Both the position numbers and the translations under genes were made by a program. A stretch of 23,787 bases of DNA from DASUPK01 sp036377415 (GTDB lineage: Bacteria; Actinomycetota; Thermoleophilia; Solirubrobacterales; 70-9): contig DASUYK010000102.1 in assembly GCA_036377415.1 (NCBI GenBank), forward strand, positions 1-23,787. The letters run 5' to 3'. Below, in pieces: positions 1-6,549 of the stretch; position 1 is the stretch's first letter; the number at the start of each line of letters is the position of its first letter. The notes below the pieces were generated by a model. That model worked only from the letters and a program-made list of their open reading frames with translations, was not told the DNA's origin and made no database searches.

Positions 1-329
1 GGGTTCAGGAGTACGGTGAGGCCACGCGCGGCGAGATCGCGCACCGCCCGGTCGAGCCACGAGAAGTCGTAGGAGGCGCTGCCGGGGTTCGTCGGGTCGG
101 GGGGCGGGGGGTCCTGCGGGCCGGCGATCGTCGCCCAACTGACAGTGAGGCGCACGATCCCCGCCCCGGAGGCCACGGTCCGGTCCCCCCACAGGGCACG
201 TACGGCCGGGTCGGAGGACACGTACTCGTCAGCCTGGAAGCCGGTGACGAGGCCGCGCTCCGCGGGAGCGGCCGCGGGAAGCGCCAGCGCGGCGAGCAGT
301 CCAATCGCAATGAGTAGGGCGACCCGCAC
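1..329 (-). CDS. Secreted glycoside hydrolase-like protein (N-terminal part, cut by window edge)
   Basis: About 109 codons are visible from a GTG at 329; the gene runs off the left edge. Residues 1-23 form a signal peptide: MRV, a leucine/alanine-rich core, then an A-A-A-P-A cleavage region. The mature part contains GAGIVRLTVSWATIAG, a proline-rich loop, YDFSWLDRAVRDLAARG and a strand ending in VLLN. This is the first beta/alpha unit pattern of TIM-barrel glycoside hydrolases annotated as cellulase-family proteins. The protein is probably exported and acts on a polysaccharide, but the catalytic residues lie outside the window and the substrate is unknown. A purine-rich GGGGCAGG just upstream supports the GTG start. 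Family assignment rests on pattern recognition only. Confidence 0.6.
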   Translation of the reverse strand, partial: MRVALLIAIGLLAALALPAAAPAERGLVTGFQADEYVSSDPAVRALWGDRTVASGAGIVRLTVSWATIAGPQDPPPPDPTNPGSASYDFSWLDRAVRDLAARGLTVLLN

Positions 330-470
330 GAGCCTGCCCCGTCCGAATGGTTGAAGTGTCCCGTCCGCCTGCAAGTGTCACTCCCGACGATTGCCTCGAA
401 CCCCCAGCCGCGAAGCGGGAATTGATAGCGGATTTGATCGAATCCCGTTCGTCTGCTCATGGCTCAGGAT

Positions 471-518
471 CTAGCCCTCGCCCTTGATCTTTCCTTTCAA
501 GTGTTTGGCTCGGCCCAT
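471..518 (-). CDS. Micro-ORF of 15 codons with a strong ribosome binding site; possible gene-start relic
   Basis: An ATG at 518 is preceded by AGGAG at a suitable distance and opens a 15-residue frame reading MGRAKHLKGKIKGEG, then TAG. The basic Lys/Gly composition resembles the first residues of CsbD-like stress proteins, which begin with a K-G-K-hydrophobic-K pattern, but nothing downstream continues such a protein. It may be a real small peptide, a leader, or the surviving start of a gene lost by deletion. The good Shine-Dalgarno is the only firm support. Confidence 0.25.
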   Translation of the reverse strand: MGRAKHLKGKIKGEG

Positions 519-552
519 CAGGTCTCCTAACCAGAGTCACCGGTGAACAGAT

Positions 553-954
553 TCACCGCTTTTTCCCAAGCGACCAGGCGGCAGTCTTAAGGGTGGGAAT
601 CGCTCCTCGCGACCCTCCCTTCCCCCGTCTCTGAGATGTATGGAGCCGCCGGGGTGCCCTAGCAGGGCACCCTCGACGACTCCCTGTCCCGCGTTTCTCC
701 GGTTGTAGGGGGTCAACCGAAGAGCAAGCGGGATCCTCAGATACCCGCGGATGGCGGAGTCGAATTCGAGTGTGCGGAGCATTAACGCGAACTTCACCTG
801 GCACACCGCACGCTGGTCGCCCCTCACGGTTTCCGATCCGCCGCCTTGGTCGCGAGATACTGCGCGGGCCCGGCTTGATCGGGAAGACGGCGAACCCGTT
901 CACCGCCAGGCTCATGGCAGCGCGATTGAGATCAGCCGAGGACACGTTCACCAA
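553..954 (-). pseudogene. Probable remnant of a primase-polymerase (prim-pol) gene
   Basis: Only the first 29 codons (954 down to about 868) look like a known protein. The frame reads DLNRAAMSLAVNGFAVFPIKPG, which fits the N-terminus of bifunctional primase/polymerase domains: a helix, a G-[WF]-x-V-F-P strand, then a K/R-P-G turn. After this point the open frame is arginine- and proline-rich with no further domain pattern, and the alternative frame (537-827) is not recognisable either. The gene is therefore probably truncated or frameshifted. Prim-pol proteins are typical of plasmids, actinobacterial integrative elements and phages. The remnant begins about 26 bp from the 3' end of a tRNA gene, where such elements integrate. 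The match is short, so confidence is limited. Confidence 0.4.
652..672. repeat. Perfect 9-bp inverted repeat (hairpin)
   Basis: GGGTGCCCT and AGGGCACCC are separated by the three bases AGC, a perfect 9-bp stem with a tiny loop. No T-tract follows on either strand, so a classical intrinsic terminator is not shown. It lies in a 340-bp stretch (519-867) where no convincing protein-coding frame is seen. Confidence 0.5.
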
Positions 955-975
955 CCGCCCGATAGCAGGCGGTTT
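954..975 (-). terminator. Hairpin directly downstream of the CAU tRNA
   Basis: In the tRNA direction, AACCGCC and GGCGGTT form a 7-bp perfect stem around an 8-nt loop, five bases after the discriminator base. It could terminate or help process the tRNA transcript. No U-run follows, so terminator function is inferred from position. Confidence 0.35.
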
Positions 976-979
976 CGAG

Positions 980-1053
980 TGGGCCGGGCAGGACTCGAAC
1001 CTGCGACCGACGGATTATGAGTCCGCTGCTCTGACCAGCTGAGCTACCGGCCC
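980..1053 (-). tRNA. tRNA with anticodon CAU (elongator Met or Ile2)
   Basis: The cloverleaf is complete over 74 nt. The acceptor stem is GGGCCGG/CCGGCCC, the D stem GCTC/GAGC, the anticodon stem GCGGA/TCCGT with loop CTCATAA, the variable loop CGGTC, the T arm GCAGG-TTCGAGT-CCTGC, and the discriminator A. No CCA is encoded, as is common in actinobacteria. The loop gives anticodon CAU but not an initiator, because the three G-C pairs typical of initiators are absent from the anticodon stem. It may be elongator tRNA-Met or the isoleucine tRNA whose C34 is modified to lysidine. C4-G69 and C5-G68 in the acceptor stem resemble the Ile2 type recognised by TilS, so that reading stays open. Confidence 0.93.
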
Positions 1054-1106
1054 CAGGGCGAGCGTACCGTCCGGGGTAGATTCTGGCCGGGATGCTGGGC
1101 GGGTGA

Positions 1107-1258
1107 ATGGTGATCGTTGCCGTGATCGCGTTCCTCAGCTTTCGGATGGGACGGGGAATCGACGACGAGTCTCGCCGGGTGGCTGATCGCGGCCTGGGCG
1201 TTGATTGTCGGCGATGGTGCTGGCGGGGATCCAGTACGCGCTGGATCACGCGACCTGA
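1107..1258 (+). pseudogene. Frameshifted relic of a small membrane protein
   Basis: Three frames, each shifted by +1 relative to the previous one, together look like one small membrane protein. Frame one starts at the ATG at 1107 and gives MVIVAVIAFLSFRMGRG. Frame two, from about 1171, gives LAGWLIAAWALIVG. Frame three, from the ATG at 1214, gives MVLAGIQYALDHAT and a TGA at 1256-1258. Each piece is hydrophobic and follows the previous one with no gap, as expected from two single-base insertions in a protein of about 50 residues with two membrane segments. Sequencing error or chance hydrophobicity are alternatives. No family is recognised. Confidence 0.35.
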
Positions 1259-1290
1259 GCCGAGCCGGAAGCACTCGGCGACCTGGACGC

Positions 1291-1659
1291 TCAGCCGTCG
1301 AGAGCACTGAGGGACTGCCCCACCGTCGCCGGCTCGGCGACGCCCTCGGCCGCCGCCTGGGCCCCCTCGCTGAACGCGCTGGCCGCCTTGACCAGGGTCG
1401 CGGCCGAGCCGGGCTCAATTCTCCCCTTCTCCACGCAGTCGGCGAGGAAGGCCTCCATCAGTCGCGCCAGCTCGGCGAGGCGGTTCTGCCCGACGACGAG
1501 GGCTGCGCCCTTCAACCCATGGGCCTCGATCCGGAGCTCCTCGACTCGTTCGGGATCCTTCTTCCCCGACCCTGCCAGCTCCTCGACTCCGCCGATCAGC
1601 GCAGGGCAGCGGCGGTCGGCCTCGGAGGCCAGCATTCTGAGGAGCTCCGGGTCCCCCAC
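1291..1659 (-). CDS. Orphan HPt (histidine phosphotransfer) domain protein
   Basis: This 122-residue protein consists of a single HPt four-helix domain. The phosphorylatable histidine is His47 in AHGLKGAA, the standard HPt signature, followed by the amphipathic helix LAELARLMEAFLA. Such domains relay phosphate between receiver domains and other partners in multistep phosphorelays. No kinase or receiver domain is fused to it or found in the window. The GTG at 1659 is chosen because it lies 10 bp after the stop of the lipoprotein gene, implying one transcript and coupled translation. A longer frame from 1713 would overlap that gene. The C-terminus is an alanine-rich helix. The phosphodonor and target are unknown. 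Confidence 0.75.
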   Translation of the reverse strand: MGDPELLRMLASEADRRCPALIGGVEELAGSGKKDPERVEELRIEAHGLKGAALVVGQNRLAELARLMEAFLADCVEKGRIEPGSAATLVKAASAFSEGAQAAAEGVAEPATVGQSLSALDG

Positions 1660-1669
1660 GCCGTGAGTT

Positions 1670-2653
1670 CTACCCGCTTTGCGGGCCCGCGACCTTGCTA
1701 GCGGCGGCCGCAAGCTCGCCGACGCTGAAGGGCCCCTCGATCACGCTCGATATGCGTCCGTCGCGATCGATCACGAAGAGCCACGGCTCGCTGGGGAGCC
1801 GGTACGCCTGCACCTGTGGCCTCGAGCCCGCGTTCATCTGGTTGTCGTTGTAGATCTCCTGGTGGATGAAGGCGACCCGGTCGCCGAAGTCGCGCTTCAC
1901 CTCGGCGGCCGCGTCGACAACGGGACCGCAGACGCGGCTCTCACACAGGGCCGGGGTCGCGAACAGGAGCACGACCGGCCGGCGCCCGAGAGCGTCGGCG
2001 AGATCCTCGTCGTGCATGTCATCCGGGGGGACGCGGGTGTCGATCTCGGAGATGTCCGACACCTCGTGCGCGGTCGGGGTGTGGACGACGGGCGCCCTGT
2101 CCCCCGCGCCCGGCGGATCGAACTCCCCCACCTCGCTTGGGGTCGCAAGGAGGCTGCCGCCGAAGGAATCGCCCTCCCGGGTCAGGGCGCCGAACGTCCA
2201 CTGCCCGGGGCTGTCCAGGGTCACATCGGACACGTACGCGACCTGCGCCGCGTCCGGATCGTCGGCGGTGGTCTTCGCACGAAAGGCGGGCTCGGTGGTG
2301 AGGTCGATGATCCGCGCGGGGAACGGGCCGACCGCCTCACCCTTCAGGCCGACGCCGGGAGCGGCGTAGATCGCCACCTCGGCGTCGTCGATCGGCTCGT
2401 GCGCGACGGTGAAGACGCCGAACGCGAATCGGTTCGGGCCCTCGCGCAGCACTCGCACCGCCGGGGAGACCACGGGGCCCTCGCCGCTCGCGACGGAGAG
2501 CACCTGTTCGAGGCTCTGGCCTCCCGGGGCCGGAAACTCCGAGGCGGCGGGCGCCGCCCTGTCCCTCGTCCCGGAGCCGTCGTCCGACTCGCCGCAGCCG
2601 GCGATCGAGAGCATGAGGAGCGCGATCGGAAGCGCGAGAAGGTTGCGAGGCAC
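1670..2653 (-). CDS. Lipoprotein with C-terminal thioredoxin-like domain
   Basis: A 327-residue protein starts at the GTG at 2653. Residues 1-19 are a hydrophobic lipoprotein signal ending in the lipobox L-S-I-A-G-C, with lipidated Cys20, so the protein should be anchored on the outer face of the membrane. A low-complexity linker precedes a beta-rich domain (about 60-175). Residues 225-320 are a thioredoxin fold: the VVLLFATPALC strand, Cys237 and Cys242 in a CX4C arrangement, then PWLFVIDRDGRI with the cis-proline strand typical of thioredoxins. CX4C differs from the usual CXXC, so the redox role is uncertain and disulfide exchange or a structural role are both possible. It shares a transcript with the HPt gene and is divergent from the dehydrogenase at 2721. 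The frame stays open to 3142, but that extension lies antisense to the dehydrogenase and is unlikely to be translated. Confidence 0.75.
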   Translation of the reverse strand: MPRNLLALPIALLMLSIAGCGESDDGSGTRDRAAPAASEFPAPGGQSLEQVLSVASGEGPVVSPAVRVLREGPNRFAFGVFTVAHEPIDDAEVAIYAAPGVGLKGEAVGPFPARIIDLTTEPAFRAKTTADDPDAAQVAYVSDVTLDSPGQWTFGALTREGDSFGGSLLATPSEVGEFDPPGAGDRAPVVHTPTAHEVSDISEIDTRVPPDDMHDEDLADALGRRPVVLLFATPALCESRVCGPVVDAAAEVKRDFGDRVAFIHQEIYNDNQMNAGSRPQVQAYRLPSEPWLFVIDRDGRISSVIEGPFSVGELAAAASKVAGPQSG

Positions 2654-2710
2654 AACGCGCCATCGTAGTTGGGTCCGTCGATAGGGTGCCGCCGGTATCG
2701 GCGATTCCAA

Positions 2711-2716
2711 GGAGGC
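2711..2716 (+). promoter_or_regulatory. Shine-Dalgarno site that fixes the TTG start at 2721
   Basis: GGAGGC lies just before the TTG at 2721, with no competing ATG or GTG in frame between it and the TGGSSGIG motif. This supports initiation at TTG. Confidence 0.65.
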
Positions 2717-2720
2717 GAGG

Positions 2721-3455
2721 TTGGCGGAGAAAGCGGCCCTGATCACAGGCGGTTCGAGCGGCATCGGGCTCGCGATCGCCCGGGCACTGGGCGAGGACGG
2801 GTACCGGATCACGGTCTCGGCGCGCCGTCCAGAGAAGCTCGAGGCGGCGGCCGAGGATCTGCGCTCGGCGGGATTCGACGTGCTGGACGTTGCGGCGAAC
2901 ATGATCGACGAGGAGAACCTGACCGCGTTGGTCGAAGGACACAGGGAGCGGTTCGGGCGGCTCGACGTGCTGGTGAACAACGCGGGGGTCGGGATCGGTG
3001 AGCAGATGGACGCGCTCACGACCAAGTACGTCGACATGCAGCTCGGGGTGAACGTCCGGGCGATGATGCTGATGACCAGGGAGTGCCTGCCGATGCTGCG
3101 AGACGCGGGCGGCGAGCATGGGAAGGCGCTGATCGTGAACATGGCGTCGATCGCGGGGAAGGTCGGCCAGGCATGGCTCTCGGTGTACTCGGCGACGAAG
3201 GCGGCCGCGATCGGGTTCTCACAGGCGACCCAGAAGGAGGTCGCCGGTCAGGGAATCCAAGTCACCGCGTTCGCGCCGGCGTTCGTGGACACGCCGATGA
3301 CCGACTACGTGAAGGAGGCAGTTGGGGCCGAGACGATGATTCGGCCCGAGGACATCGCGGAGGCGGTGCGATTTTTGCTTCGCACCTCCCCGAACTGCGA
3401 GGTGCCGGAGATCGCGTTCCTGCGGCCGGGCGACGCGGCGCAGGCAACGCCCTAG
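2721..3455 (+). CDS. Short-chain dehydrogenase/reductase (classical SDR)
   Basis: A 244-residue classical SDR from a TTG start. The Rossmann nucleotide-binding motif TGGSSGIG is at residues 9-16, NNAG at 86-89, and the catalytic Ser143, Tyr156 and Lys160 sit in S-x12-Y-S-A-T-K. It should be a cytosolic NAD(P)-dependent oxidoreductase. An arginine pair near residues 35-36 (SARRPEK) suggests NADP(H) preference, as in 3-ketoacyl-ACP reductase-like members. The substrate cannot be told from sequence. The C-terminus (PNCEVPEIAFLRPGD) resembles general SDRs annotated as FabG-like. Its stop shares a CTAG with the opposing glycosyltransferase gene. Confidence 0.85.
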   Translation: MAEKAALITGGSSGIGLAIARALGEDGYRITVSARRPEKLEAAAEDLRSAGFDVLDVAANMIDEENLTALVEGHRERFGRLDVLVNNAGVGIGEQMDALTTKYVDMQLGVNVRAMMLMTRECLPMLRDAGGEHGKALIVNMASIAGKVGQAWLSVYSATKAAAIGFSQATQKEVAGQGIQVTAFAPAFVDTPMTDYVKEAVGAETMIRPEDIAEAVRFLLRTSPNCEVPEIAFLRPGDAAQATP

Positions 3456-4390
3456 CCCCAGATCCGCGCGCCCCTCCGGAGCCCGGTGCGGGCGCCGACC
3501 CACCATGCGACCTGGCGCAGCAGGTCGTACCAGGCGTCCTCGATCCACTCGCGCCGGCCGCGGCCGCGGACCCCCAACCAGGCGACGGCCCCCAGACCGC
3601 GCAGGACCTTGCCGATCTCGCGCGCGCGCGGCGGCCTGACCGGATCGCCTCCCAGCGCCTCGTACTTGGCGCCGACGAGGCCGGCGCCGTATGCCCAGCC
3701 GAGTTGCTGGCGGAAGAAGCCGAGCTGGGTGGAGCGGTTTCGGTGGCGGACGGTGGCGCGCTCGGCGTACCCCAATCGGCGGTCGCTTCGCTCGTGGAAG
3801 CGGAGCCCGAGCTCGACGTCCTGGGCTCGCGTCATCTGAGGGTCGAAGCCGCCGATCCGCTCGAGCACGTCGCGGCGGTAGGAGGCGTTGGCGGTGATCG
3901 CGTAGGGGGGGTTGGAGGTGAACGCGAAGCGCTGCCAGTCCCCCAGCATGCGGACCACCTGGCGCTCGGCCGCGGTTCGGGGCGGCATGTGTTTCAGGTC
4001 GCCGGCGACACAGCCCACGTCGGGGTCCTGGAAGGCGCTCGCGATCTCGGTGAGCCACTGGGGCTCGACGATGCAGTCGGCATCGACGAAGGCGAGGATC
4101 TCGCCGCCGCTCTCCGATATGCCGCGGTTTCGGGCATTGGAGACCCCCGGCCGCTCCTCATGCAGGTAGCGGACCGGGCGGGATCGGATCACGGCAGCCG
4201 TGGCGTCGGTGGAATCGTTGTCGACGACGAGGATCTCGCGACGGTCCTCCGGGTAATCGGTGGCGAGGATCGCGTCGATGCATTCGCCGATCGTGGACTC
4301 GCCGTCGCGAACGGGGATGACGATGGAGATGAACGGCTTGGTGGTGGGGGTCCACGCCACGGCGCGGACCTTAGGGCGTGCCAGCGTCAT
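3452..4390 (-). CDS. Family 2 glycosyltransferase
   Basis: A 312-residue GT-A fold glycosyltransferase. The N-terminal strand PFISIVIPVRDGE is followed by VVDNDSTD (about 55-62), which binds the nucleotide, GVSNARNRGI, and the metal-binding D-x-D within FVDADC (Asp103 and Asp105). RAQDVELGLRFHERS further on is the acceptor and catalytic-base region of the family. It transfers a sugar from a nucleotide-sugar donor, probably at the membrane for envelope polysaccharide or glycolipid synthesis; the acceptor is unknown. The ATG at 4390 is preferred to the upstream start at 4450, because the first 20 residues of the longer form look non-homologous and run towards the tRNA-His fragment. No Shine-Dalgarno is clear. 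Confidence 0.85.
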   Translation of the reverse strand: MTLARPKVRAVAWTPTTKPFISIVIPVRDGESTIGECIDAILATDYPEDRREILVVDNDSTDATAAVIRSRPVRYLHEERPGVSNARNRGISESGGEILAFVDADCIVEPQWLTEIASAFQDPDVGCVAGDLKHMPPRTAAERQVVRMLGDWQRFAFTSNPPYAITANASYRRDVLERIGGFDPQMTRAQDVELGLRFHERSDRRLGYAERATVRHRNRSTQLGFFRQQLGWAYGAGLVGAKYEALGGDPVRPPRAREIGKVLRGLGAVAWLGVRGRGRREWIEDAWYDLLRQVAWWVGARTGLRRGARIWG

Positions 4391-4456
4391 TTGTTCGAGC
4401 CGATCGTCGTGCCCGAAGGGGCGTGACCTTGGTATCAGCCCGGCGGACACAAATCG

Positions 4457-4498
4457 TTGTGGTCCAGGCGGTCGCCGGTTCGAGTCCGGTCGCTCACC
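4457..4498 (+). pseudogene. 3' half of a tRNA-His gene (tRNA fragment, possible att scar)
   Basis: The sequence begins in a His-type anticodon loop, TTGTGGT (anticodon GUG, 4457-4463). It continues with the 3' anticodon strand CCAGG, the variable loop CGGTC, a full T arm (GCCGG-TTCGAGT-CCGGT), the 3' acceptor strand CGCTCAC and a C73 discriminator, which is peculiar to tRNA-His. No 5' half exists: the bases before the loop (AATCG) do not pair with CCAGG, and no GTGAGCG acceptor strand or D arm lies upstream. This is the pattern left when an integrase recombines inside a tRNA, or by a rearrangement with a breakpoint at the anticodon loop. Confidence 0.7.
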
Positions 4499-4513
4499 TA
4501 GGTCCCGCCAGTC

Positions 4514-5437
4514 TCACCGCGCCCTGGTGGCGCGTTCGAGAACGCGCCCCACCAGTGGCATGCGCGGCGAGCGCCACACGTGTCGTCGCTCAAAGGGCCA
4601 TGCGTAAATGGGGTTGCCGTCGCGAACCAGCTCGAGCAGGCGTGGTTCCCCGAGCTCCTCGGCGGACCACTCGTACATGAGTTGCGTGCGCGGCGCGATC
4701 ACCGCGTAGTCAAGCAGCCGGCCGAGGCGCTGCTCGTCGGCGATGTAGCTCTCGACGTCTCGGGCGAGCGGATAGCGGTTTGGGACCACGCGGCGGAGTG
4801 AGAGGAAGGCCCCGGCCATCCCGAGCCGCGGGTCGCCGAGCAGGCGGGCGAGCGGCGCGAATCGCCCCAGCGCCAGGCGCGGCGCCGCAACGAGCGCGTG
4901 AGCATAGAGGACACGGACGAGCGCGACGTTCATGAAGAAGCGCTCCGGCGGGCTCTCTTCTTCCGCGAGTTCCTGATGCTCGAGGTAGCCGCTCACGATG
5001 CTCGCGTTGTGGGCTCGGTACCAGTTGCGTGCCGTTGGTCTGGTGATGAAATCCAGCCAGAGCCGCACGGGTTGCGACGACGGCTCCCCGGCCAGACCGC
5101 CGGCGAGCGCGACCGATTCGCATCCGTCCCGCAGCAGTCGCTCATTCACTGCGCGCCACCAGACACTGCCCGGAGGCGACGCGTCGAGCGGATTGAGCAG
5201 ACCGCGTTGCGTCTGCCAGCGCATGAACGACAAGGCCGCCCGTCGGAACGGCAGGTGTCGCCGTGCGCGGCCCGTCGGCCCGTGATAGGTCCGCGTGATC
5301 AATGCAAGGCGCTCCGCGGGATCGTCGCGCGCGGCGGCGACCTGCGCCTCAGCCCAGGCGAGTGCGTCTGCGTGCTGGCTCATCGGCGAGAAGCGATACG
5401 TCCTTGGTCGTCTGGTGCGCGAGATCCCCTCAGGCAT
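4514..5437 (-). CDS. Conserved hypothetical protein, function unknown
   Basis: A 307-residue soluble protein (289 if it starts at the second ATG, 5383), with no signal peptide, membrane segment or recognised catalytic motif. It is rich in Arg, Leu and Trp, with helical stretches such as WAEAQVAAARDDPAERLALI and HLPFRRAALSFMRWQ. Later segments include NWYRAHNASIVSGYLEHQ and ESPPERFFMNVALVRVLYAH. Even codon use and the absence of stops over 900 bp support a real gene. The first ATG overlaps the end of the upstream epimerase-like gene by 8 bp, indicating an operon. The 3' end stops 16 bp from the tRNA-His fragment, so the pair may be acquired cargo or the original neighbour of a tRNA-His. I cannot assign a function. 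Confidence 0.7.
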   Translation of the reverse strand: MPEGISRTRRPRTYRFSPMSQHADALAWAEAQVAAARDDPAERLALITRTYHGPTGRARRHLPFRRAALSFMRWQTQRGLLNPLDASPPGSVWWRAVNERLLRDGCESVALAGGLAGEPSSQPVRLWLDFITRPTARNWYRAHNASIVSGYLEHQELAEEESPPERFFMNVALVRVLYAHALVAAPRLALGRFAPLARLLGDPRLGMAGAFLSLRRVVPNRYPLARDVESYIADEQRLGRLLDYAVIAPRTQLMYEWSAEELGEPRLLELVRDGNPIYAWPFERRHVWRSPRMPLVGRVLERATRAR

Positions 5438-6380
5438 GAGGAGACGTCTTCCGCATCCGAAAGTGACGGTTCAGCTCGTTTGCGTATGCACGGCCGAGTG
5501 TTGACCTGTTCTCGTTCACCCAGTCGATGAAAGAGATCTGTCCGAGCGCGGGCTGATGCGAGACCAGCAGCCCCGCGGTCAGGCCGCGGATCTCGTCAGC
5601 GGTGAGGACTACGTCGCGCACGACGAAGCCAAGCGCGCGCGCTAGGGCCGCCATGGCGGTAGGCGAGGCGTGCAAGATCGGCATACGCCTGCCGAGAGCG
5701 TGCCGGACGGCTCGAACGAGCTCGTCGAACGACATCGTGTCAGGCCCGGCCGCGTCCATAACCACATCGCTGGGACCACGCGCGGCTCGCAGACAGATGT
5801 GCGCGAGGTCGTCTACGTGGATCGGCTGCACGAGGTAGTGGCCATCGCCCGGGATGACGAAGATCGGCATACGCCGCAGGATCCATGCGATGTTGTTGGC
5901 CAGGACGTCTCGCCCACCGCCGAAGATCCACGTTGGCCTGACGATCGCGTAAGGGACATCACCAGCAGCCAGAGCTTGTTCGACGAGTGCTTTGCCGCGG
6001 TAGTAAGGCAGCGGCGAGTTGACTGAGGGGTTGGCAATGCTCAGGTGAACGATGCGGGCTACTCCGGCACGGCGAGCTGCCTCAAACAGCGCCCGGGAGT
6101 TAGCGACAGCGTTGGCGAAGGTCGTCCCGCCTCGCTCGAATCTGACCCAATACGTGTTGTAGAGAGTGGTGATCCCTTCGAGACTGCGCGCCAGCGCGAG
6201 TGGGTCATCGAATCGATAAGGCGCGGCCTGGACTCTTCTCCGGAGGGGATGCTCGCGATCCGGATGATGAGTGAGGGTTCTTACCTCTCGCCCGGACTCG
6301 ATCAGGAGCTCGGCCATACGCGAGCCTGAATAACTGAACGCCCCGGTGACCAGATCCGTCTCGGTGCCAGGGCCGCTCAC
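5430..6380 (-). CDS. NAD(P)-binding epimerase/NmrA-like atypical SDR
   Basis: A 316-residue extended or atypical SDR from a GTG at 6380. The N-terminal Rossmann motif is TGAFSYSGSRMAELL (residues 13-27), a G-x-x-x-x-G form used by NmrA-like and complex I NDUFA9-like proteins. Later come REVRTLTHHPDR, where arginines may bind NADP phosphate, IVHLSIAN, and PYYRGKALVEQAL with the Y-x-x-x-K pair. VRPTWIFGGG and VQPIHVDDLA are typical epimerase-fold landmarks. It probably binds NAD(P)(H), but whether it is an epimerase, quinone reductase or redox sensor is open. It is co-transcribed with the unknown gene at 4514-5437. More A/T-ending codons appear here than in the flanking housekeeping genes, which may indicate separate ancestry. 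Confidence 0.8.
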   Translation of the reverse strand: MSGPGTETDLVTGAFSYSGSRMAELLIESGREVRTLTHHPDREHPLRRRVQAAPYRFDDPLALARSLEGITTLYNTYWVRFERGGTTFANAVANSRALFEAARRAGVARIVHLSIANPSVNSPLPYYRGKALVEQALAAGDVPYAIVRPTWIFGGGRDVLANNIAWILRRMPIFVIPGDGHYLVQPIHVDDLAHICLRAARGPSDVVMDAAGPDTMSFDELVRAVRHALGRRMPILHASPTAMAALARALGFVVRDVVLTADEIRGLTAGLLVSHQPALGQISFIDWVNENRSTLGRAYANELNRHFRMRKTSPHA

Positions 6381-6549
6381 GGGGATCGGTGGCTAGAGTC
6401 GTAGCCCGCCGGCAGCTGGCCAAGAGACGAAGCCCTCCCGACGAGTAGCGCGCTTCAACAAGCCGGTTTCCAACCACATCCAGGGCCTGTACGCATGGTT
6501 CCTGCCAGTCATCGCATCGCCCCTACGAGGGCAACTCACGATCCGTCGC
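6381..6549. other. Intergenic spacer with no supported gene
   Basis: This 169-bp gap lies between two minus-strand genes. A 38-codon frame starting with ATG on the minus strand (MTGRNHAYRPWMWLETG) ends at 6393. It has no clear ribosome binding site and no recognisable family, so it is not called as a gene. The spacer presumably holds the promoter of the epimerase-like gene. Confidence 0.4.

Noticed and set aside
501..516. Short similarity of TTGGCTCGGCCCA to the tRNA 3' end as a second att site
   Set aside because: Only about 7 to 9 bases match, which is expected by chance in this GC-rich sequence.
2654..3142. N-terminal extension of the lipoprotein frame to 490 residues
   Set aside because: The extra 163 codons are antisense to the SDR gene and precede a clear lipoprotein signal, so the frame is open only because of GC bias.
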